Under the pieces are notes generated by a model. It had not been told where the DNA came from. It saw nothing but the letters and a program-made list of their open reading frames with translations, and made no database searches. The position numbers and the translations under genes were made by a program. Shown here piece after piece: positions 1-4,770 of a DNA stretch of 5,134 nucleotides (position 1 is its first letter; each line of letters opens with the position of its first letter). The stretch is taken from NCBI GenBank assembly GCA_028821635.1, contig JAPPDO010000350.1, positions 1 through 5,134 of the forward strand, given 5' to 3'. Source of the stretch: Ekhidna sp. (GTDB lineage Bacteria > Bacteroidota > Bacteroidia > Cytophagales > Cyclobacteriaceae).

Positions 1-486
1 GTTATCGTTGGAAGCATCCCCGACCACCTGTTCAAAGCCCACTTTTATTTGATTGTAAGTTTTCCCCTTTAATTCTCTTTCTCCCAATGCCTCATAATTC
101 GCTCCCGAATCACCTACTATAAAAGGCATCGCATAAAAATAGAAGAATAGGTTATGATAAAATCTTGCCCTTGACGCATCCACTGAATCAGGAATAACCC
201 AGACATTGTTCCCATCAAATCCAATCACCTGATCAGGGGATTCTAAACGTATTTTCCTGCTCTTGAGATGAGTAATGGTAGTCTCCTCTTCTTTTTTGTA
301 AAAAAGTGACTTCATCTTATCCCATTGCTCGTAACCTCCGTGTGCTTCAAAAATTTCAGTTAAAGCATCTATATGATGCGACGGTCGTTTATATTTAACT
401 TCATTAACACCCAACGATTGATTAGTGCCTGTCGGCTGACAAGTTAGCATCAAGCCGGCGAGAGTAAGAATTATAAGATGTTTCAT
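1..486 (-). CDS. DUF6503-like lipoprotein, N-terminal part (runs off left edge)
   Basis: The reading frame is open from an ATG at 486 down to base 1 with no stop, giving 162 residues of a longer protein. The first 15 residues are a hydrophobic signal (MKHLIILTLAGLMLT) followed by Cys16, so export as a lipoprotein is likely; the residues before the cysteine (M-L-T) depart from the strict lipobox, which is often relaxed in Bacteroidota. The mature part holds a short linker, then motifs I associate with the DUF6503 family: HGGYEQW near residues 49-55, FDGNNVWV near 90-97, RARFYHNLFFYFYAMPF near 106-122 and GKTYNQIKV near 141-149. The family is of unknown function, roughly 250 residues long, and has a LolA/LolB-like feel (inference), so about one third is missing here. 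It is divergent from asnB across a 514-base spacer. No Shine-Dalgarno is visible. Family assignment is from memory of the motifs, not from a search. Confidence 0.8.
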   Translation of the reverse strand, partial: MKHLIILTLAGLMLTCQPTGTNQSLGVNEVKYKRPSHHIDALTEIFEAHGGYEQWDKMKSLFYKKEEETTITHLKSRKIRLESPDQVIGFDGNNVWVIPDSVDASRARFYHNLFFYFYAMPFIVGDSGANYEALGERELKGKTYNQIKVGFEQVVGDASNDN

Positions 487-834
487 ACGCAAATCTCAAT
501 CAAAAACAGCAAACCAACAAGAAATATAAATATTATAATGTGTGAATTAATAAAATTTTTGATGATATATATATTCTGTTTGAACCCCGAAAATTCACCC
601 TTTAATTTCTTATTTGCTTTGCCTTAAAATTCATGTCTAATGCTTTATACTGATCAATAAAATTTGCAGAATTTGAAATTTTAGTATTGCCAGTTTTAGA
701 ATAATGAGTTAGATGTAAGAAAGTGGGATTTTTTTGTATACGAGTCAAACTTTTAGCACGTTAATGGCCTGAACATCAATTTTTTGACCAAAATATACCT
801 ATTATTATCAAACACCAAAATTACCTCCAAACAC

Positions 835-853
835 AGAAGTCAAGCTAACTTCT
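835..853. repeat. Short inverted repeat in the asnB upstream spacer
   Basis: AGAAGT (835-840) and ACTTCT (848-853) are perfect inverted copies separated by 7 bases, giving a 19-base near-palindrome about 150 bases before the asnB start. The size would suit a dimeric regulator's operator, but arms of 6 occur by chance often in half a kilobase, so function is only a guess. Confidence 0.25.
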
Positions 854-943
854 ATTAGTAACATGTCCCCGTATGGATGCTTGTAATTTTTTGGAGAAAA
901 AACTATTACTCAAAATGAATTTTCAGGATGCTAAATAATTTAA

Positions 944-975
944 TTTTAACTCTTTGAATACTATAATTATATTTA
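944..975 (+). promoter_or_regulatory. Weak Bacteroidota-type promoter candidate for asnB
   Basis: The Bacteroidota housekeeping promoter is known as TTTG near -33 and TAnnTTTG near -7, about 19-21 bases apart. Here TATATTTA (968-975) matches the -7 box at all defined positions except the last, and TTTT (944-947) lies 20 bases upstream as a 3-of-4 match to the -33 box. Transcription would begin about 15-20 bases before the ATG, leaving an A-rich leader typical of the phylum. In such AT-rich DNA this degree of match can arise by chance. Confidence 0.3.
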
Positions 976-1000
976 ATTCACATTTAAACCAAAACTAAAT

Positions 1001-2677
1001 ATGTGCGGCATCGTTTGTGTTTTCAATTGTGATGAAAGTAACATCTCCGAGCTAAGATCTCAGGTTTTAAAACAATCCGGAAAAGTTAGGCACAGAGGGC
1101 CTGACTGGTCGGGGATATACGTTGGGAATAACGTATTAATGGCACATGAAAGACTCGCCATAGTAGACCCTCAATCTGGGGTTCAACCACTATACTCTCC
1201 GGACAAAAAACAAATTCTCGCCGCAAACGGGGAAATTTATAATTATAAACAACTAAAAGAAAAACTTAAAAATAACTACCCATTTAAGACTAGATCTGAC
1301 TGTGAAATCCTGCTCGCACTCTATCAAGAAAAGGACTTGAATTTTGTCAAATCACTGAATGGAATTTTTGGATTTGCGATCTACGATGAAGAGACCGATG
1401 ACTATCTCATTGCAAGGGATCACATGGGAATCATTCCGCTTTATATGGGACGGGATGTGAAAGGCCGGTTATACGTTGCATCAGAAATGAAGGCACTTGA
1501 AAGCTATTGCAACAGAATCGAAGAGTTTCCGCCGGGACACTTTTTGTCCTCAAAGCATGATGCCCCTGTAAGATGGTACAGCCGTCCCTGGATGTCATTT
1601 GAGAGTTTAAGCAAGACCAACACTTCAACGATTCCGTCTTTAAAGATAGCACTTGAAAAAGCGGTATATCGTCAGCTAATGACCGACGTTCCATACGGCG
1701 TACTACTTTCAGGGGGTTTAGACTCTTCCATTATTTCTGCGGTTGCCAAAAAATTTGCCGCCAAGCGAATAGAATCTGAAGATCGAGAGCGTGCCTGGTG
1801 GCCTTCCCTACACTCTTTTGCAATTGGATTAAAAGGCTCTCCGGACTTAAAAGCTGCAAAGAAAGTAGCAGACCATATCGGAACTATCCATCATGAAGTA
1901 AACTTCACCATCCGGGAAGGATTGGATGCGCTCAGAGATGTAATTTACCACATAGAAACGTATGATGTTACGACTGTTCGGGCTTCGACACCGATGTATT
2001 TATTAGCTAGGGTCATTAAATCCATGGGAATAAAAATGGTACTTTCCGGCGAAGGATCTGATGAATTGTTTGGTGGGTATCTTTATTTTCACAAAGCCCC
2101 CAATCCGGAGGAGTTTCATAAAGAAACGGTAAGGAAACTTCATAAACTTCATTTGTATGACTGCCTTCGTGCAAATAAATCATTAGCTGCATGGGGCGTA
2201 GAGGGCAGGGTTCCATTTTTAGATATTGAGTTTATGGATAAGGCGATGAACATTGACCCAAAAGACAAAATGGTCACGAACAAGAGAATCGAAAAATGGA
2301 TTCTCAGAAAGGCATTTGAAGACATGCTTCCAAAAGAAATCGTATGGAGGCAAAAAGAGCAGTTTTCTGATGGTGTGGGTTATGGATGGATTGATGCATT
2401 AAAAGACCAAGCGGAAGAGGAAATAGCCAGTGTAGATTTTGAAGCTGCGAGATATAAATTTCCCGTTAATACGCCGCAAAGCAAGGAAGAGTACCTGTAC
2501 AGAAGCATTTTTGAGGAGCACTTCCCATCTGAAACTGCGGCCAGATGTGTGCCCTCGGTCCCGTCGGTTGCATGTAGTACTCCGGAGGCCCTGTTATGGG
2601 ATGAATCGTTCCAAAACACTAATGACCCCTCCGGAAGGGCCGTAAAGAAAATTCATGATTTTGCTTACGATGACTAG
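1001..2677 (+). CDS. asnB: Asparagine synthetase B, glutamine-hydrolysing
   Basis: Cytosolic enzyme making asparagine from aspartate, glutamine and ATP, releasing AMP, pyrophosphate and glutamate. The 558 residues match the Escherichia coli AsnB type (554) end to end. Residues 1 to about 200 are the class II glutamine amidotransferase domain: Cys2 is the nucleophile exposed after Met removal, which also fixes the start; Arg51 in HERLAIVD, NGEIYN (76-81) and SDCE (99-102) form the glutamine pocket. The synthetase domain follows, with the ATP-pyrophosphatase P-loop SGGLDSS (237-243), LSGEGSDELFGGY (348-360) with the conserved acidic residues, EGRVPFLD (401-408) and WRQKEQFSDGVGY (449-461) carrying the conserved lysine. 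Even the C-terminal tail (CVP..PSVACS, DPSGRAV) resembles the enterobacterial form, so the gene appears intact and functional. It stands alone: no partner gene in the same direction and no ribosome-binding site beyond an A-rich leader. Open frames inside it on either strand are shadows. Confidence 0.98.
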   Translation: MCGIVCVFNCDESNISELRSQVLKQSGKVRHRGPDWSGIYVGNNVLMAHERLAIVDPQSGVQPLYSPDKKQILAANGEIYNYKQLKEKLKNNYPFKTRSDCEILLALYQEKDLNFVKSLNGIFGFAIYDEETDDYLIARDHMGIIPLYMGRDVKGRLYVASEMKALESYCNRIEEFPPGHFLSSKHDAPVRWYSRPWMSFESLSKTNTSTIPSLKIALEKAVYRQLMTDVPYGVLLSGGLDSSIISAVAKKFAAKRIESEDRERAWWPSLHSFAIGLKGSPDLKAAKKVADHIGTIHHEVNFTIREGLDALRDVIYHIETYDVTTVRASTPMYLLARVIKSMGIKMVLSGEGSDELFGGYLYFHKAPNPEEFHKETVRKLHKLHLYDCLRANKSLAAWGVEGRVPFLDIEFMDKAMNIDPKDKMVTNKRIEKWILRKAFEDMLPKEIVWRQKEQFSDGVGYGWIDALKDQAEEEIASVDFEAARYKFPVNTPQSKEEYLYRSIFEEHFPSETAARCVPSVPSVACSTPEALLWDESFQNTNDPSGRAVKKIHDFAYDD

Positions 2678-2722
2678 CATATTTAACTAAACCACGGCGT
2701 AATGTCTTTTATAGAAAATGTT

Positions 2723-2754
2723 TATGACAGGCACATGCTCGAACTTGTGTCATA
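2723..2754. terminator. Hairpin after asnB, weak terminator candidate
   Basis: TATGACA (2723-2729) and TGTCATA (2748-2754) are a perfect 7-base inverted repeat with an 18-base loop, 45 bases after the asnB stop in the convergent spacer. It lacks an adjoining T-run on the plus strand (the nearest is at about 2778), so it is at best a non-canonical terminator or an mRNA 3' end structure. Confidence 0.3.
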
Positions 2755-2795
2755 CAATTCATCTAACTCTCACATCATTTTTTTAAATATCTCCC

Positions 2796-2816
2796 GAAAG
2801 GTTGTGCTCAACTTTC
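2796..2816. terminator. Hairpin between convergent genes, weak terminator candidate
   Basis: GAAAG (2796-2800) plus TTG (2802-2804) pair with CAA (2809-2811) plus CTTTC (2812-2816), leaving a tetranucleotide loop TGCT and a single bulged G at 2801. It lies 13 bases beyond the stop codon of the minus-strand gene at 2830-3177, a typical place for a terminator, but no T-run follows on the minus strand. Confidence 0.35.
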
Positions 2817-2829
2817 CAGCTAAAGGTGC

Positions 2830-3177
2830 TTATTGAATTGTAAACCCTACCACCTTCTTCTCTGCCTCATCTTCTTCAGCTACAATCATCAACGTGTAAG
2901 TGCCCGCATCCAATCCTGAAAGTTCCAACTCCTTGCTCTTTACTTCTCGCTCGTACTTATTGAGATATAGCTTAATTGCTTTCTCCGTTGGATTTGAAAT
3001 CCAGACTTTGGTGTCTTTAGTGAAAATCGGCTGACCACTCTCTACGCCAACGGCCCGATTGCTGAATCCAACCTCAACGTGTTCAATTTGGCTCTTGCCC
3101 TCCGCAGCGTTAGAACTCAATAAGAATATTGTACCTATTAAGAATACTGCAATGGTGAATGTTATAAACTTAGTCAT
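2830..3177 (-). CDS. Small exported beta-rich protein, resembles a T9SS-sorting or DUF3244-type domain
   Basis: A complete frame of 115 residues. Residues 1 to about 25 are a clear signal peptide (Lys3, then a hydrophobic run to Leu20, then SSNAA with cleavage near Ala24/Ala25), leaving a mature protein of about 90 residues without cysteine, so not a lipoprotein. The mature part alternates short beta-strand-like segments (VWISNP, IKLYLN, TYTLMIV, VVGFTI) and contains ELSGLDAGTYTLMI (85-98), a signature shared by the last strands of T9SS type A sorting domains and of the small secreted DUF3244 proteins of Bacteroidota. It looks like one such Ig-like beta-sandwich standing alone rather than at the end of a large cargo protein. 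Catalytic residues are not apparent. It is monocistronic, convergent with asnB. Function unknown; the family resemblance is by motif only. Confidence 0.8.
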   Translation of the reverse strand: MTKFITFTIAVFLIGTIFLLSSNAAEGKSQIEHVEVGFSNRAVGVESGQPIFTKDTKVWISNPTEKAIKLYLNKYEREVKSKELELSGLDAGTYTLMIVAEEDEAEKKVVGFTIQ

Positions 3178-3204
3178 ATTCGTATGTTTTATTTTTACAA
3201 TGAA

Positions 3205-3219
3205 CGGGAAAAAGTCCCG
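3205..3219 (-). promoter_or_regulatory. Stem-loop in the leader of the small exported protein gene
   Basis: CGGGA (3205-3209) and TCCCG (3215-3219) form a perfect GC-rich 5-base-pair stem with a 5-base loop, 27 bases before the ATG at 3177 on the minus strand. If transcription starts upstream, this hairpin would sit in the 5' untranslated leader between the promoter and an A-rich, unstructured start region. The role is unknown; it has no T-run suited to termination. Confidence 0.3.
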
Positions 3220-3295
3220 ATAGGGGTTTGAAGATTAGGCCAATACGCCGTTTATTCGGTTGAAATGCCCTATTTTACCGTTCAATGCTTTGAGG

Positions 3296-3310
3296 CTTTT
3301 GATTCAAAAG
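3296..3310. repeat. 15-base palindrome, operator-like
   Basis: CTTTTGA (3296-3302) and TCAAAAG (3304-3310) are perfect inverted arms around a single central T. With a one-base centre it is better suited to binding a dimeric protein on DNA than to forming an RNA hairpin. It lies about 120 bases upstream of the minus-strand gene that starts at 3177. No regulator gene is in the window. Confidence 0.35.
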
Positions 3311-3483
3311 ACAATGGTGAAGACGTTGAAGTCCCCACCTTTCCAACCGCAATATTGAATCAATTAGGCAGACCTGCTATCTCTAATTTCGTGTTCGTAG
3401 TATTTCTCAGTAACAGTCCCTCCGCTCGGTCTTAGGATACTGACCGGGCTTCCCTCAGTAGGTTGTACTTTCCGGATTAGAAC

Positions 3484-3612
3484 ATGAAGATTGAGAAGAT
3501 TTGTTATTTCTATGAAGCCGGATGGTTTCAGGAAAAGCATAAAAATCGTAAGACCGGAATGTGCGAATATCGTGTTTTTGCAATTCCTATAAGTAGCAAA
3601 TGTTGTAGTTAA
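3484..3612 (+). CDS. Possible 42-residue small protein, unassigned
   Basis: An ATG at 3484 opens 42 codons to TAA at 3610-3612. The product starts MKIEKICYFYEAGWF, is rich in aromatic and lysine residues, has four cysteines (two adjacent at the end, KCCS) and no signal peptide. The case for it is position: it is the plus-strand frame nearest to the strong terminator, which begins 48 bases after its stop. The case against is its shortness, an overlapping minus-strand frame of 58 codons, no recognised family, and no ribosome-binding feature. It may be a shadow within a noncoding RNA. Confidence 0.2.
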   Translation: MKIEKICYFYEAGWFQEKHKNRKTGMCEYRVFAIPISSKCCS

Positions 3613-3616
3613 AATG

Positions 3617-3635
3617 CCACCACTTTCAGTGATGG
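3617..3635. repeat. Imperfect hairpin just before the terminator
   Basis: CCACCACT (3617-3624) and AGTGATGG (3628-3635) pair over 8 positions around a 3-base loop with a single mismatch. The mismatch is C-A on the plus strand but a G-T wobble on the minus strand, so the structure would be more stable in a minus-strand transcript. It may be a chance element or part of the surrounding structured region. Confidence 0.3.
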
Positions 3636-3643
3636 TTCAAACC

Positions 3644-3651
3644 TATTTTTG
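3644..3651 (+). promoter_or_regulatory. Perfect -7 box match before the secreted-protein gene
   Basis: TATTTTTG fits the Bacteroidota -7 consensus TAnnTTTG at every defined position and lies 59 bases before the ATG at 3711. The partner box is poor: the only TTTG-like element upstream is TTTC at 3624-3627, with 16 rather than 19-21 bases between. If used, transcription would begin around 3656-3660, placing the hairpin at 3660-3689 at the very 5' end of the mRNA. Confidence 0.3.
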
Positions 3652-3659
3652 AATTAAAT

Positions 3660-3694
3660 ATCATGAGCAGAAAATACTCTGCTCATGATTTTTT
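3660..3694 (+). terminator. Strong Rho-independent terminator
   Basis: Arms 3660-3671 and 3678-3689 are perfect 12-base inverted copies (core CATGAGCAG / CTGCTCATG) with a 6-base loop AAATAC, followed by six consecutive T (3689-3694). This is a classic intrinsic terminator for plus-strand transcription. On the minus strand the stem is followed only by ATATTTAATT, so termination in that direction would be weaker. It lies upstream of, not after, a recognisable plus-strand gene, which is what makes it informative. An ATG at 3663 falls inside the stem and should not be taken as a gene start. Confidence 0.85.
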
Positions 3695-3710
3695 ATTTAA
3701 TTGCCAGGCA

Positions 3711-4661
3711 ATGCTTTTGAAAATAAAGTTAATTTCTTTACTGATATTTCTTCTCTCCATTGAACTTCATGCTCAACAGGAAACAACGATAATGGGTTCT
3801 GTTACAGACATATTGGCAAACCCTATTCCATTCTCAACCATAGCTGTCATAGACCAGCCCTCTCAAGGAACATACACTGATATTCAAGGTGATTTTATAT
3901 TGAAATTAAGACATTTTCCAGTATTACTGGAAATATCGAATGTGGGTTACGAAAAAAAACAAATTTTATTAGATTCTACCCTTTCCACTTTGAATAATAT
4001 CTCAGTCATCTTAAATCAAAAAGAAATTGTGCTTAATGAAGTCGTAGTTACTGACACCAAAATGAAGTCAAAGACCATTGGCAGTCCTAAGTCCAGAAAA
4101 GGAATACTGTCTTTTACCACAAATAAACCATTTGAACAATTAGGTTTAATGATAAAAAATCAAGAAAATCGTCTTTATTCTGATCCTAAGTGGTTATCCA
4201 TACATATTAAAATTTATGGAGGTGGCAGTTCTGGATTTGGGACTAGACCAACAGGAGATGCGCAGTTGAGATTGAGGCTTTATAAGATAGACAGTAATGG
4301 GAAAGTCGGTGAAGATATTTTAACAAACAGCCTCTTTCTAAGTCCGGCTAAAGGGGGATGGTATAAGGTGGATATAAGTGATCTGAACCTTACACTGCCT
4401 CCGGAGAGATTTATAATAGCCGTTGAGTGGCTGTTAAATCAATCTGTTCGACAGTGGGAATTTAAGGATTATTCTGATACAAATTATGGCCTTGAAATCT
4501 TAGGTCATCGTCTTAGTTCTGAAGAAAAGAAGTATTATTCTACTTACCGATATAGGTCATTATCCACCGGTTGGAAAAGACCCGATCATATTGCAGAAAG
4601 AGACTTGCATATTCCCTGTTTTCGGCTAGAATTTATTGAACTAGACCGAGATGCCCGCTAA
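3711..4661 (+). CDS. Secreted protein with CarboxypepD_reg-like domain and unassigned C-terminal domain
   Basis: The chosen start at 3711 gives 316 residues beginning with a signal peptide: Lys4 and Lys6, a hydrophobic run LISLLIFLLS (7-16) and cleavage after LHA (19-21). An in-frame ATG at 3663 would add 16 residues in front of this signal and lies in a terminator stem, so it is rejected. Residues about 26-113 are a CarboxypepD_reg-like (carboxypeptidase regulatory-like) beta-sandwich: GSVTDILANPIPFSTIAV, GTYTDIQGDFIL, LEISNVGYEKK and the closing LNEVVV. This domain usually fronts TonB-dependent receptors, but no plug or barrel follows. Instead residues about 138-316 form a beta-rich region with IKIYGGG (166-172), RLRLYKID (187-194), GGWYKVDISDLNLTLPPERF (215-234) and IAVEWL (236-241), reminiscent of lectin- or jelly-roll-like domains of uncharacterised Bacteroidota surface proteins (inference). 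No TonB box or T9SS signal is seen. It is monocistronic and convergent with the next gene. Confidence 0.9.
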   Translation: MLLKIKLISLLIFLLSIELHAQQETTIMGSVTDILANPIPFSTIAVIDQPSQGTYTDIQGDFILKLRHFPVLLEISNVGYEKKQILLDSTLSTLNNISVILNQKEIVLNEVVVTDTKMKSKTIGSPKSRKGILSFTTNKPFEQLGLMIKNQENRLYSDPKWLSIHIKIYGGGSSGFGTRPTGDAQLRLRLYKIDSNGKVGEDILTNSLFLSPAKGGWYKVDISDLNLTLPPERFIIAVEWLLNQSVRQWEFKDYSDTNYGLEILGHRLSSEEKKYYSTYRYRSLSTGWKRPDHIAERDLHIPCFRLEFIELDRDAR

Positions 4662-4666
4662 CAAGC

Positions 4667-4685
4667 GAGATGACCTCTACATCTC
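4667..4685. terminator. Hairpin after the secreted-protein gene, weak terminator candidate
   Basis: GAGATG (4667-4672) and CATCTC (4680-4685) are a perfect 6-base inverted repeat with a 7-base loop, starting 5 bases after the TAA at 4659-4661. Position suits a terminator for the plus-strand gene, but only TT follows, so the T-run is missing. The rest of the 109-base convergent spacer shows no other structure. Confidence 0.35.
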
Positions 4686-4770
4686 TTAACCCTGCCAAAG
4701 GCTCAATTAAAAACATACCCATTTCTGAACATAGGGTGACTATTTATTTTACGTTGAATTTGAGCGGACA

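Larger units (their letters stand above)
487..1000. other. Divergent intergenic spacer, no gene seen
   Basis: This 514-base, strongly AT-rich stretch separates the minus-strand lipoprotein gene from asnB. All frames are closed by frequent stops and I found no convincing small gene; the longest candidates are under about 20 codons. It must contain the promoters of both flanking genes. The only structured items I could pick out are a 6-base-pair inverted repeat at 835-853 and a weak promoter match at 944-975. The length is more than two promoters need, but nothing else can be supported. Confidence 0.7.
3178..3659. other. Gene-poor, repeat-rich spacer
   Basis: This 482-base stretch separates the start of the minus-strand gene ending at 3177 from the terminator at 3660. 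It is visibly less AT-rich than the other large spacer, especially at 3415-3560. Three short open frames lie in it: plus 3265-3435 (56 codons), minus 3364-3540 (58 codons) and plus 3484-3612 (42 codons); the first two overlap the third or each other and none resembles a family I know. What stands out is inverted-repeat structure: 3205-3219, 3296-3310, 3424-3449, 3438-3460, 3427-3434 with 3549-3556, and 3617-3635. It could hold an untranslated RNA, a small gene, or the decayed remains of a mobile element; I cannot decide between these from the sequence. Confidence 0.6.
3406..3694 (+). ncRNA. Candidate structured plus-strand RNA ending at an intrinsic terminator
   Basis: Hypothesis built on three observations. 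First, a strong plus-strand terminator at 3660-3694 has no recognisable plus-strand gene before it. Second, a GC-rich 8-base-pair hairpin at 3424-3449 contains one T-G pair, which pairs only when the plus strand is the RNA (the minus strand gives C-A). Third, this hairpin competes with a second one at 3438-3460 (TACTGA, bulged CC, GGG, loop CTT, CCC, TCAGTA), while the freed CGGTCTTA (3427-3434) is a perfect complement of TAAGACCG (3549-3556). The two folds are therefore mutually exclusive, as in bistable leader RNAs, but short repeats can also coincide by chance. No known Rfam-type motif was recognised, the 5' boundary is arbitrary, and no promoter was identified. Confidence 0.3.

Noticed and set aside
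784..811. TTGACC followed by TATCAA, a sigma70-like pair upstream of asnB
   Set aside because: The -10 match is poor, and Bacteroidota promoters use a different consensus, so it carries little weight.
1431..2645. Open frames within asnB on the minus strand (1431-1694, 2016-2216, 2380-2619) and in another plus frame (2439-2645)
   Set aside because: They lie wholly inside the intact asnB gene and encode no recognisable domain or signal, so they are shadows of its codons.
3265..3435. 56-codon plus-strand frame
   Set aside because: No recognised family or signal peptide, it overlaps the 58-codon minus-strand frame, and its end runs into the 3424-3449 hairpin; chance is the simpler explanation.
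3364..3540. 58-codon minus-strand frame
   Set aside because: It overlaps both plus-strand short frames and the candidate RNA stems, and its product resembles no family I know.
3634..3643. GGTTCAAACC, which resembles a tRNA T-loop
   Set aside because: The flanks give only a wobble-laden 5-base-pair arm and there is no acceptor stem, D-arm or anticodon arm at the right distances, so it is not a tRNA.
3205..3695. Idea that the structured region is an IS110-type bridge RNA, a retron RNA or a CRISPR-like array
   Set aside because: No transposase, reverse transcriptase or cas gene is in the window and there is no regularly spaced repeat, so nothing supports these systems.
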